A DNA stretch of 64,000 nucleotides. Origin: an uncultured Draconibacterium sp. (GTDB lineage Bacteria > Bacteroidota > Bacteroidia > Bacteroidales > Prolixibacteraceae). The first letter of the stretch is position 1, and every line of letters starts with the position of its first letter. The notes beneath the pieces are model-generated. The model made no database searches. It had not been told where the DNA came from and saw only the letters and a list, made by a program, of their open reading frames with translations. Shown piece by piece: positions 53,592 to 61,547 of this stretch. The DNA lies in the NCBI RefSeq assembly GCF_963674925.1, contig NZ_OY771647.1:511501-575500 (forward strand), read 5' to 3'. The position numbers and the translations under genes were made by a program.

Positions 53592-53972
53592 ATGGACAAC
53601 AGGTATTCAAAATATTTCTCCGAACAATCGCTGTGGGACAAGCTTAAGAATTTTGGTAAAACTGCCGGAGCAAAAGTTGTTTATGCCGTGTTATTGTTGT
53701 ACTACACTTTCGAAGACAAAGGTGTTGGCTTAAAAACCAAACTCAGCATTGCCGCCGCACTGGGTTATTTTATTCTACCCACCGATGCCATTGTTGACCT
53801 GACCCCCATAATTGGTTTTAGCGACGACCTGGGCGTACTGCTTTTTACCCTCTCGGCAGTGGCAGGCAGCATTACCCCCGAAATTAAAGCCAAAGCGCGC
53901 GAAAAACTTAATGAGTGGTTTGGCGAAATCGACCCTACAGAACTTCAGGACATTGATAAAAAGACTTTTTAA
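53592..53972 (+). CDS. YkvA family (DUF1232) protein
   Basis: The 126-residue protein has the DUF1232 hallmark GLKTKLSIAAALGYFILPTD followed by AIVDLTPIIGFSDDLGVLLF (about residues 43-82), one or two amphipathic membrane-like helices, and an acidic tail. Function unknown. It lies 7 bases after the Dus gene and is probably co-transcribed with it. Confidence 0.9.
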   Translation: MDNRYSKYFSEQSLWDKLKNFGKTAGAKVVYAVLLLYYTFEDKGVGLKTKLSIAAALGYFILPTDAIVDLTPIIGFSDDLGVLLFTLSAVAGSITPEIKAKAREKLNEWFGEIDPTELQDIDKKTF

Positions 53973-54053
53973 GACTTTTTTACAGCACGTTAACAGAGGT
54001 TAAACTATTGCTTTTATGAAAGTTATGGCATGCACTTTGTATATATCTAATTA

Positions 54054-54070
54054 GTTACATATAATGTAAC
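54054..54070. promoter_or_regulatory. 17-bp perfect palindrome, operator candidate
   Basis: GTTACAT-ATA-ATGTAAC is fully symmetric and stands alone in a gap, 110 bases before a terminator. Confidence 0.4.
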
Positions 54071-54179
54071 CAGCATGTTTTAGATTGAGTGATTGAAAGT
54101 AAGGCGTAGGCCTTGAACATGGTTTTTGTTTTTTGTTTTTTGAGGAGGTAGGGTTTACCTTCAAATTGTTAGCTAGACT

Positions 54180-54209
54180 GGTCCCGCTCCCGCGGGACCT
54201 TTTCTTTTC
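54180..54209 (+). terminator. intrinsic terminator
   Basis: A perfect 8-bp G+C-rich stem (GGTCCCGC with GCGGGACC, loop TCCC) is followed by TTTTCTTTTC. Confidence 0.75.
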
Positions 54210-54287
54210 TCCCCTGTTCCATATTTAATAATTATATTTTAGTATCGAATTCAGCTTATTACTAAATTAGCGACTTATCTTTTTGCT

Positions 54288-55034
54288 ATGCTTGAACTTG
54301 ATTTCTCCTCGCTTCAATGGATTTTATTGGCGGTATGTGGCATGCTGATTGGCATGTCGAAAGTAGGTGTTCCCGGCGTTTCCATGCTGGTTGTTCCCGC
54401 ACTGGCGCTAATTTTTGGAGGAAAAGCATCAACCGGAATTTTACTTCCGATGTTAATGATGGCCGATCTTTTTGGTGTTGGGTACTATCACCGTCATGCT
54501 GAATGGAAATACCTGTGGAAACTTCTTCCATGGGCTTTTGTAGGAATTGGTATTGCGCTGTGGGTTGGCGAAGTGGTAAACGATACCTGGTTTAAAAATA
54601 TAATCGCCATTTTGGTTTTCCTATGTATTGGACTGATGCTTTGGCACGACCGCAAAAAAGGACAAAATCTCTTTCCCGATACCTGGTGGTTCTCTGCTCT
54701 CATGGGCGTTTTAGGTGGTTTTGCTACAATGATAGGCAACGTAGCGGGTCCCATTTTTGCCATTTACCTGCTGGCCATGCATTTGCCAAAAAACAGTTTC
54801 ATCGGGACCGGAGCCTGGTTTTTTCTGATCGTTAATTTTTCGAAATTTCCTTTACACATTTTCGTTTGGAAGACCATCAACTGGAATACGCTGACACTCA
54901 ATCTGATGCTTTTACCCGCCATCGCGATCGGTGCTTTTGCCGGCATAAAACTGGTACAAAAAATCTCCGATAAGCTATACCGAACCGCTGTAATAATTGT
55001 AACCGCCCTGTCGGCATTTTTACTCTTAATCTAA
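54288..55034 (+). CDS. sulfite exporter TauE/SafE family (TSUP) membrane protein
   Basis: The 248-residue protein has about eight hydrophobic helices in two repeats. The first holds GMLIGMSKVGVPGVSMLVVP (about residues 17-36) and the second GVLGGFATMIGNVAGPIFAI (about 140-159), the duplicated G-x(n)-G-x-G motif of TSUP proteins. They export sulfite, sulfoacetate or other organic anions. The methyltransferase start codon overlaps its stop (TAATGG), so they are translationally coupled. Confidence 0.9.
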   Translation: MLELDFSSLQWILLAVCGMLIGMSKVGVPGVSMLVVPALALIFGGKASTGILLPMLMMADLFGVGYYHRHAEWKYLWKLLPWAFVGIGIALWVGEVVNDTWFKNIIAILVFLCIGLMLWHDRKKGQNLFPDTWWFSALMGVLGGFATMIGNVAGPIFAIYLLAMHLPKNSFIGTGAWFFLIVNFSKFPLHIFVWKTINWNTLTLNLMLLPAIAIGAFAGIKLVQKISDKLYRTAVIIVTALSAFLLLI

Positions 55035-55741
55035 TGGAACAACTAAAACAATTTTTTCAGGACAAAACAGTAAACACCCTTTTGGATGTTGGAACAGGAA
55101 CAGGAAGTTTTATTACGGTTTTAAAGGAAACGTTCAACAATACCAAATTCACCGGCATCGATCCGGACGAAGAATCGCTTAAAGAGGCGACAAAAATTCA
55201 TCCCGATGTAAAGTTCAGTAATATGACCGGTGAGCAACTGGATTTCCCGGATTCCACTTTCGATGCAGCAAGTATTTCAATGGCCATGCACCATCTACCC
55301 GATGTTCAGCAAACTTTCAACGAAATGAAACGCGTTGTAAAACCCGGTGGCTGGCTTATTGTAAACGAACTGTTTAGCGACAACCTGAATCCTGCACAGG
55401 AAGTACATAAAAGTATGCATCATTTCAAGAGTACGATTGATCGGTTAAATGGAGTTTGCCATAACGAAACATATACCCGTGCGGAAATTCTGGAGCAGGT
55501 TGAAAAAGCCGGATTGGAAATATGTACGACTTTTAACCAGGAAAAAGATCGTACAGAACCTACTTCTGAAGAAATTTCAGAGCGAAAAGACAAGCTGGCA
55601 GAAATGCTCAGCCAGATTAAAGATAAGCCGGAATACCAAAAGTTGAAAAAGCAAATCCCTGAAATTGAAAAAGCCTTAAAACAACATGGATTTCAGATGG
55701 CAACACGGGTGCTTGTTATTGCAGCGGTTAAGAGAGATTGA
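55034..55741 (+). CDS. class I SAM-dependent methyltransferase
   Basis: The 235-residue protein has motif I LLDVGTGTGSFITVL (about residues 17-31), FTGIDPDEESLKEA, DAASISMAMHHLPDVQQTFN and KPGGWLIVNELF, the Methyltransf_11/25 pattern. The C-terminal third is charged and helical. The small-molecule acceptor is unknown. Coupling to a TSUP exporter hints that the product or a related sulfur compound could be exported. Confidence 0.9.
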   Translation: MEQLKQFFQDKTVNTLLDVGTGTGSFITVLKETFNNTKFTGIDPDEESLKEATKIHPDVKFSNMTGEQLDFPDSTFDAASISMAMHHLPDVQQTFNEMKRVVKPGGWLIVNELFSDNLNPAQEVHKSMHHFKSTIDRLNGVCHNETYTRAEILEQVEKAGLEICTTFNQEKDRTEPTSEEISERKDKLAEMLSQIKDKPEYQKLKKQIPEIEKALKQHGFQMATRVLVIAAVKRD

Positions 55742-55823
55742 TAAAAAATTGATGCAGAATGAATACAGATTGATACTAAAAAACCAGCGGCTCGCAGCCA
55801 GAGGCTATTACTCGTAGCGAACT

Positions 55824-57113
55824 TTACATCCTGTTATTCACAATATTATTATAGATTGACCCAAATTGCACACGAATTCCAACATTAGCCCCAACCTCGA
55901 ACGAGGAAGGTAACTGCACCTTATTCAGCAATACATCTTCCAACGAAATATCACCTTTAGGCAGGTAAATCTGGTCGTGAACATTTTCTACGGTAAAACC
56001 CATACGAACCGAAAGCCCGCGAATAATACGAACCGACAGATCGGTATCAAAAGTAATCCGGTTTTTGGTCCAGTCGTGCATATAGTTCGTTGCATTTAGT
56101 CCGGCCTTTACCTCGCCCCAGGTTTGCACAATCTGCAAATCAAGTCGTAATGATTGCTCCCAAAGACTTTCTTCCGTTTTGTCATATATCGATTCCTCGT
56201 AATATTTCATCCACTCGGGCCCAATATAATAGGCAATGGTAAACACTTTTCGGTCCGACACATCCCAAGGGAAAATATTGTATTCAACGGCAGGTTTAAC
56301 CGACATTGAGTATTTCGTGTTTCGGTAATTACTGTTATAGAAACTTCCGAACAAACCTGTTGACCAACGCGACGACAAGCTTTTTACCACACTCGACGAG
56401 CCATATGTTGATGTATTATCCGAACGGTACTCTTCTCCGTCGGTGGTGTATTTCTTCGTATTTACTGAACGCCGGGCATTGTTTCTTATCCTGATTTCTT
56501 CCGTAACCTTATCGGCACGCCCATAAAACGAATAGTTATAGTTCTTTTTACTTTCTTCCAGATTTACACTACCACTAATATCGCCTCTAAAAGTCCAGTT
56601 GTTCCAGGGATCGTCAACTTCAGCAAACTGCGCCTGCTCGGCTTCGTCCCGGTATCGAAAGCTCAATTGATCAGAAGCTTTTGTCTGGTTTACAAAAGGC
56701 ATTAATCCCAGCGAAAGTGCGTCTTTCAGTTTCTGGCGTTCTTCTTCGTTTGTATCATCGGCAAGTATTGTGCATGTAATGGTAAAATCGCTAAAATTCT
56801 CGAACGTAAGGTTGTTGTACATCAACGAATACACCATTCCGCCCGAACCGCTCACCCTGCTATTTATAATAATATGCACATCGGCAACGGCCGGATCGTT
56901 TACAAAATCGGCAAAACGCATATTGCGTCGCATGTAATCCATATCGAGCCGGGCGCCTTCGATATAAACTTTAATTTTAGCATCGCGTTTGTTGTACGAC
57001 AGCGATCCGTGACTTTTAATACGCACATCTTTCTCGGGATTTTCGGCAGCCGAAACCTTACTCAATGCAAAACAAATTAAAAGTGAAAAAACGGTGAATA
57101 AGCGCAGTATCAT
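55824..57113 (-). CDS. exported beta-barrel-like protein of unknown function
   Basis: The ATG at 57113, preceded by AAGGAGGAC, gives 429 residues with a Sec signal (MILRLFTVFSLLICFALSKVSA). The first 150 residues are a soluble alpha/beta part (VKVYIEGARLDMDYMRRNMR-like, then ADVHIIINSRVSGSGG). The remainder reads as alternating strands (YNYSFYGRADKVTEEIRIRN; YSMSVKPAVEYNIFPWDVSD; KVFTIAYYIGPEWMKYYEES) to a final GANVGIRVQFGSIYNNI. This looks like an outer-membrane barrel with a periplasmic domain. The family is not recognised; it may be a DUF481-like or similar barrel. Confidence 0.65.
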   Translation of the reverse strand: MILRLFTVFSLLICFALSKVSAAENPEKDVRIKSHGSLSYNKRDAKIKVYIEGARLDMDYMRRNMRFADFVNDPAVADVHIIINSRVSGSGGMVYSLMYNNLTFENFSDFTITCTILADDTNEEERQKLKDALSLGLMPFVNQTKASDQLSFRYRDEAEQAQFAEVDDPWNNWTFRGDISGSVNLEESKKNYNYSFYGRADKVTEEIRIRNNARRSVNTKKYTTDGEEYRSDNTSTYGSSSVVKSLSSRWSTGLFGSFYNSNYRNTKYSMSVKPAVEYNIFPWDVSDRKVFTIAYYIGPEWMKYYEESIYDKTEESLWEQSLRLDLQIVQTWGEVKAGLNATNYMHDWTKNRITFDTDLSVRIIRGLSVRMGFTVENVHDQIYLPKGDISLEDVLLNKVQLPSSFEVGANVGIRVQFGSIYNNIVNNRM

Positions 57114-57224
57114 CTTAGTCCTCCTTATCAGGTTCAAGTTGGTTTAAAACGTAAATATGTATTAAAAGCAGCTCAAATATAGAACTTCGAATGCAATAAT
57201 TAAAACTTACTTTCTGATTTTCAT

Positions 57225-57232
57225 TTACTTTG
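57225..57232 (+). promoter_or_regulatory. candidate -7 element of the FKBP gene (TTACTTTG)
   Basis: The same octamer as before panC, 29 bases before the ATG. One box only. Confidence 0.3.
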
Positions 57233-57260
57233 TGTTAGTTCTTAATATTGAAAGAGTAAC

Positions 57261-57692
57261 ATGGCACGCAGAGAGAAAAAAGCACGTAGTAAAGGGTCGG
57301 CCGGAAACAACCGTAAATCGGGTGAAGATTTTTTGCAAAACAACAAGCAGAAAACCGGTGTTTTAGAAACCGGCAGCGGTTTGCAATATTTAATTGTGGA
57401 AGAAAAAGAGGGGCCAAAACCGGGTCTTTTCGATACGGTTAAAATTCATCAACGCGCTTTACTGCTCGATGGTAAAATACTGGAAGACACCTACCGCCAA
57501 AACCAGCCCGACGAAGTTAAAATAGAAGAACTTATTGAGGGATTGCAGGAAGGTTTGCCTATGATGAGCGTGGGCAGCCGTTATAAATTCTGGGTACCTG
57601 CCGAACTCGCATGGGGACGAAAAGGAACGGGTAATAAAATTCCGCCAAACGCTGTTTTGAGTTTTGATATTCGTTTGGTGGAGATTTGCTAA
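57261..57692 (+). CDS. FKBP-type peptidyl-prolyl isomerase
   Basis: The 143-residue protein has a basic N-terminal region (MARREKKARSKGSAGNNRKS) and no signal peptide, so it is cytoplasmic. An FKBP domain follows: GLQYLIVEEKEGPKPGLFDT, VKIHQRALLLDGKILEDTY, MSVGSRYKFWVPAELAWG and IPPNAVLSFDIRLVEI. It speeds prolyl cis-trans isomerisation. The canonical V-x-Y-x-G-x-L strand is replaced by VKIHQRALL, so activity could be reduced. Confidence 0.9.
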   Translation: MARREKKARSKGSAGNNRKSGEDFLQNNKQKTGVLETGSGLQYLIVEEKEGPKPGLFDTVKIHQRALLLDGKILEDTYRQNQPDEVKIEELIEGLQEGLPMMSVGSRYKFWVPAELAWGRKGTGNKIPPNAVLSFDIRLVEIC

Positions 57693-57731
57693 ACTAACTC
57701 CAATGCAAATTCATTCATATCGAACCGGGAA

Positions 57732-57790
57732 CTTTTATAGTTGCTTTCTGTTTGCGGGTGTCCCCGCAAGCTGTCGGGGCAACTATAAAA
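57732..57790. repeat. nested palindrome (cruciform-like)
   Basis: TTTTATAGTTGC (57732-57743) pairs perfectly with GCAACTATAAAA (57779-57790). The interior contains TTGCGGG-TGT-CCCCGCAA and CCCCG..CGGGG, so an inner hairpin sits inside the outer 12-bp stem. It begins 40 bases past the FKBP stop. Confidence 0.7.
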
Positions 57791-57951
57791 ATAGATATCA
57801 GGAATCCAACAGGCAAAGAATATCAATTCTTTACCTGTAAGAATGGAAGAAAACAGCCTCAATAAAATTATTTGCAATAGATAAAGGGTGAGCCAAAAAC
57901 ACCCCTAAACGGTAGGATAATTTTTAATAAAAAAGAGGTTTAAGAAACTAA

Positions 57952-57990
57952 ATTTCCACCCAACGTTTTATTGATTCGTTAGGTGGAAAT
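57952..57990 (-). terminator. weak hairpin after the lipoprotein gene
   Basis: ATTTCCACC pairs with GGTGGAAAT around a 21-base loop, 19 bases past the stop of the minus-strand gene. The T-run is poor, so termination is uncertain. Confidence 0.4.
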
Positions 57991-58008
57991 CTGTTGATTT
58001 TTCACCTG

Positions 58009-58881
58009 TTATGGCAAGGTAATATTGAAGGTTTCACCGAAAACAGTGATGCTGGCCGCATTGTTGCATGTGTCGCCTGTATCGCTTGCAGGACGATAGT
58101 CAATTTCACAACTTAATTCGTAATCGTCGAGACCAATGTACAGCACACCTTCTTTTACCCATCGGCAACATGTGCCAACAATTAAAGGTGTTGTTGTCGA
58201 CATGGAGTATTCGTATCCGTCAGAACTTATTCCGCTATGTGTTCCGGTAATTTGGAATTCATCGTCGCATAAGTCAACTGTTTCGCCACTTGTAACAGCA
58301 TGGGTATCGTAGCCACTTATCCATTCGCGCTGTGTTTGTTGTTCAAAATAAAACTTTTTACCATCGGGTGAAGTTATTACTCCATCGCTAACGCTACAGG
58401 TATAAACCGGATGTTCGCTGCCATTTAGCCCATCGTATGAAATGGTTTGTACACCTTCCACTTTGTAGTCGTCGTGGTAAAATTCGTCAAAGGTAATTTC
58501 CCATTCAGCACCGCTAACACCTGGAAAATTGTCGGCAGAAATAACTAATTTCCCTCTTCGTTCATGGTTATCATATCCCGAAATATTTTCCGGGCCATAA
58601 TCCACGGTAATGATTTTCGGCCAGGTGGTAAGGTCGAGTGGCTCGATAGAAATTTGCGGGTAACCTTCGCTTGTAGTTGTTGCGCTTTTCAACTGGTTCT
58701 CCGATTGAAAACCCGCTGTTGTTCCTTCTTCCTGAGTGGAAGCATAAATACTGTAGGCAGTTGCTGCTTCCACCACCAGAACAGTGGCTTCTTCAGATGT
58801 AATGGTTCTCTTGTCAACTTCCTTGCAGCCAGCCATTAACAGAATCAGCAGACCCAAAACAACAAATAGTGTATTTTTCAT
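58009..58881 (-). CDS. lipoprotein of unknown function
   Basis: The 290-residue protein has a lipoprotein signal MKNTLFVVLGLLILLMAGCK (lipobox MAGC). The mature region is rich in Ser, Thr, Asp and Tyr with strand-like segments (KIITVDYGPENISGYDNHE; EWEITFDEFYHDDYKVEGVQ; YDGLNGSEHPVYTC) and six cysteines, two adjacent in VGTCCRWVKEG. It ends ITVFGETFNITLP. No family recognised. It sits alone with a long upstream gap. Confidence 0.72.
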   Translation of the reverse strand: MKNTLFVVLGLLILLMAGCKEVDKRTITSEEATVLVVEAATAYSIYASTQEEGTTAGFQSENQLKSATTTSEGYPQISIEPLDLTTWPKIITVDYGPENISGYDNHERRGKLVISADNFPGVSGAEWEITFDEFYHDDYKVEGVQTISYDGLNGSEHPVYTCSVSDGVITSPDGKKFYFEQQTQREWISGYDTHAVTSGETVDLCDDEFQITGTHSGISSDGYEYSMSTTTPLIVGTCCRWVKEGVLYIGLDDYELSCEIDYRPASDTGDTCNNAASITVFGETFNITLP

Positions 58882-59256
58882 AGTATTGAATTATAAAGGT
58901 TTATCGCTAAACTTAACGTTTTTTTCTGAAAAATAGTATAGAATGTTCTTTCTTCTGTTTACTCCCACTTTTTTGTAAACCCATACCAATAAACTTGAAG
59001 AGATGAGATTCTATAAAAGTTTTTTTCTTGTTGAGTGCGATCCTTCATCGCATTTACAATTTCGTTTGTATCTGCCTTCGTGCTGACATTTGGATGATCG
59101 TATTGGCAAGGGGTACAGAGAAAATAACTTAGCCGGCATCCAATTACAGCAGCATAGTTGACAAACATTTTGCCCCCTTGCGGTTTGAATTACATCCCAA
59201 CAAAAAAGCCGCTCCTAAAAAAGGAACGGCTTATACTATCGTTGTGCGTTTTTCTA
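58882..59256. other. gene-free stretch between lipoprotein and PpiD-like genes
   Basis: The 375-base gap contains the PpiD-like terminator at 59206-59232. A 69-codon minus-strand frame (58959-59168) has no signal peptide, no recognisable motif and no clear start context, so it is not called. No repeat was seen in the rest. Confidence 0.5.
59206..59232 (-). terminator. intrinsic terminator of the PpiD-like gene
   Basis: AAGCCGCTCC pairs with GGAACGGCTT (one mismatch) around a T/A-rich 7-base loop. The plus-strand A-run at 59202-59207 gives a minus-strand T-run. It is 25 bases past the stop. Confidence 0.8.
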
Positions 59257-61383
59257 TTAATAGAATTTCGCTCTTTTGTCTTCTATTTCTACCGAGTTAC
59301 GGTATACATTAAATACTTCCGACCCAACACGGTAAGTGCTTGTTTGCGCCAGACGCATTTTCTCGGCAGCCACATCAACGCCGGCACCTTCGTTTACCGA
59401 AGTAGGCATTACAACATAAACACCGTTGTTTCCTGCAATTGGGGCTGATACTTCGTCAACATCAAGTGCACTAACTGTACCAATTACAGCAGGCTCCAAA
59501 CCAATTCCTGGAACCGAGAACGAGTTAAAGTTAATTGCGTTTGCTGTCTGAACTTCAGTATCAAGCGCGGCAGCAGCACCAGCCAAATCGGCATTGTCGT
59601 TTAAAGCAGCTTTTGCTTTTTCAACCAACAATTCTGCTTTCTTCTCTTTTGTTACTGCTAACTCAACACGTGCTTTTACGTCTTCGAAAGGAGCAATTCC
59701 CTTTTCAGTTTTGTTTGCTAAAATGGCAATTACAAAGTTGTCGCCCAGCTCGAAAATACGCGAATCCTGATTGTTGGTCAGAATATCGTTAACCTCGGCT
59801 TCGTATGCAGCTCTAACTAACGGACGAGCATCTTCCAAACCAACGATTGTACGCTGATTTTCGGTAACATTAGCTACCCGTTTTGTTAGACCCTGTTCGC
59901 TTACTGCAGTGTTAAATGCTTCGGCAGTTGGATTTTCACCAACAAACTGGCTTGCTTGAGAATACACATTTTGGTATGTTCTTGTACTTGGCTCAACATT
60001 GCGGGTAAGGTAGGCCACCTGTACCTGACGGCTAAGTTTTCCACGTTTTGTAGTTTGTACCAGGTGAATTCCGTATTGCGTTGCAATCATTGTAATACTA
60101 TCAGTTGTATTGTTAAATGCTGCATTTTCGAAAGGTTTCACCATTTGACCACGCTGGAACCAACCTAAATCGCCACCGTTGATTGCAGAGCCCTGATCGT
60201 CTGAATTGGTACGTGCCAGTTCGGCAAAATCAGCACCGTTTTCAATCATTGTTTTTAAGCTGTCGGCCAGTTGCTGTGCAAGAATAGCTTCGGCTTGATT
60301 GGTTACTTGCAACAAAATATGACGAGCCTCAACCGAATCAGGCATCATTTCCGATTTGTACAATTTTACCAAAGTGAATGATTCACCTTCTTTGTAAGGA
60401 CCGTAAACTGATCCAACTTCAGCACCTTCATCGTAAATCCAGTTACCAACAGCTTCCGGAAGGTCGTCTTTTTTGTCCCATACATCGTTAAAGCTAATAT
60501 CTGAGTTGGTATCAATAAACTGAATAGTGTTTTCAGTCTCTTCAAAATCAGCTTTAATATCTGTGATCCATGCTTCAGCATCAGCAAAATCTTTTTCCGA
60601 TGGTTCTACCGGGTAAGCAATGTATTCGATTCTTCTGCTGGCTTCCGCTTCGTAATCTTCTTTATGAGCGTTGTAATAATCTCTCAGGTCAGTTTCAGTT
60701 ACAGTTACATCTTCGTCGGCAACTGTACTGTGTGGCAAAGCGATGTAATCGAAATTAACCGATTTGTTTCCGGCAGTTGCACTGGCTTCAGCCTGCTCTT
60801 CGGTAACGTACATACCCTTTGCCACCATGTAAGTGTATTTGCTTTGCGTACGTTCTTCAACAATTTGTTTTTCGATGTTTAACCATGAAGCACGGTCTTC
60901 AGGCGATACTAAACCTGTATCCATGTTTTTCAGGAAACGAACTACCGCAGTACGATCGAACTGACCTGTTTGCGGATTGCTAAATATCTGACGAACAATT
61001 TGGTGTGGGTTTGCTCCCTGAAGCATATCAAATAACTCTTCTGAGCTAACTTCAATTCCAAGATCTTCGTAGGCTTCACCCATTACAATCTCGGCAATTT
61101 TTCGTTGCCAGGCCTGATCGCGAACTTGTGCCCAGGTATTATCATCTAATTGATTTTGCCCATAGTTTTGTTTGAATATCTCCCCTAATTCTTCTACCTC
61201 TTGCTGAAATTCAGGATATTGAATTGATTCACCATCAATTACTCCAACTTCTAATCGGTTTCTCTGAAACATTGACGAACCTCCTTTAAGCAAATCGCCA
61301 AGGATGAACGCTGCCAATGATAAACCGATTACAATTGCTACTAACAATCCTGCTTTCGTTCTAATGTTTTGTAACGTTGCCAT
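59257..61383 (-). CDS. PpiD/SurA-like membrane-anchored peptidyl-prolyl isomerase
   Basis: The 708-residue protein has an N-terminal membrane anchor (AGLLVAIVIGLSLAAFILGDL, about residues 12-32), a SurA-N-like chaperone part (YPEFQQEVEELGEIFKQNYG; WQRKIAEIVMGEAYEDLGIE), a parvulin domain (ARHILLQVTNQAEA through GGDLGWFQRGQMVKPFENAA, about 345-430) and a further partial parvulin-like region. PpiD holds newly exported proteins at the translocon; this is the Bacteroidota form. It is followed by no close gene and has its own terminator. Confidence 0.92.
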   Translation of the reverse strand: MATLQNIRTKAGLLVAIVIGLSLAAFILGDLLKGGSSMFQRNRLEVGVIDGESIQYPEFQQEVEELGEIFKQNYGQNQLDDNTWAQVRDQAWQRKIAEIVMGEAYEDLGIEVSSEELFDMLQGANPHQIVRQIFSNPQTGQFDRTAVVRFLKNMDTGLVSPEDRASWLNIEKQIVEERTQSKYTYMVAKGMYVTEEQAEASATAGNKSVNFDYIALPHSTVADEDVTVTETDLRDYYNAHKEDYEAEASRRIEYIAYPVEPSEKDFADAEAWITDIKADFEETENTIQFIDTNSDISFNDVWDKKDDLPEAVGNWIYDEGAEVGSVYGPYKEGESFTLVKLYKSEMMPDSVEARHILLQVTNQAEAILAQQLADSLKTMIENGADFAELARTNSDDQGSAINGGDLGWFQRGQMVKPFENAAFNNTTDSITMIATQYGIHLVQTTKRGKLSRQVQVAYLTRNVEPSTRTYQNVYSQASQFVGENPTAEAFNTAVSEQGLTKRVANVTENQRTIVGLEDARPLVRAAYEAEVNDILTNNQDSRIFELGDNFVIAILANKTEKGIAPFEDVKARVELAVTKEKKAELLVEKAKAALNDNADLAGAAAALDTEVQTANAINFNSFSVPGIGLEPAVIGTVSALDVDEVSAPIAGNNGVYVVMPTSVNEGAGVDVAAEKMRLAQTSTYRVGSEVFNVYRNSVEIEDKRAKFY

Positions 61384-61431
61384 TGATTTACAGTTATTTT
61401 TTGTCTAAAATCGTTTGAATTTTTCGAGCTA

Positions 61432-61464
61432 CGAAGATAATAATTTTAACTGTTTTACCTCCAA
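61432..61464 (-). promoter_or_regulatory. candidate promoter of the PpiD-like gene
   Basis: On the minus strand TATCTTCG (61432-61439) stands 21 bases after TTGG (61461-61464), the same spacing as the paralogue promoters, about 49 bases upstream of the ATG. One mismatch in each box. Confidence 0.4.
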
Positions 61465-61547
61465 TATCGAATATTTTTTACCAATGCTCGGAACAAGCTC
61501 AGAATCACCAGATTTCCAGCACCTTATCTATGTCGCGTTTTATGAAA

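Larger units (their letters stand above)
53973..54287. other. gene-free stretch with palindrome and a plus-strand terminator
   Basis: The 315-base gap carries a palindrome at 54054-54070, T-rich tracts and the terminator at 54180-54209. No frame with coding character lies between them. The terminator is over 200 bases past the YkvA stop, leaving room for a long 3' UTR or a small RNA. Confidence 0.5.
57693..58008. other. gene-free stretch downstream of the FKBP gene
   Basis: It holds the nested hairpin at 57732-57790, an AGGGTGAGCC sequence near 57885 that resembles the GGGTGAGTC ends of the structured repeats, and the hairpin at 57952-57990. No coding frame is supported. Confidence 0.5.

Noticed and set aside
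54037..54068. TTGTAT and TATAAT 17 bases apart, like an E. coli sigma-70 promoter
   Set aside because: Bacteroidota primary sigma factor uses TTTG/TAnnTTTG boxes, and the match overlaps a palindrome in A+T-rich DNA.
58959..59168. 69-codon minus-strand frame between lipoprotein and PpiD-like genes
   Set aside because: Could be a fragment of an old gene, but nothing recognisable supports translation.
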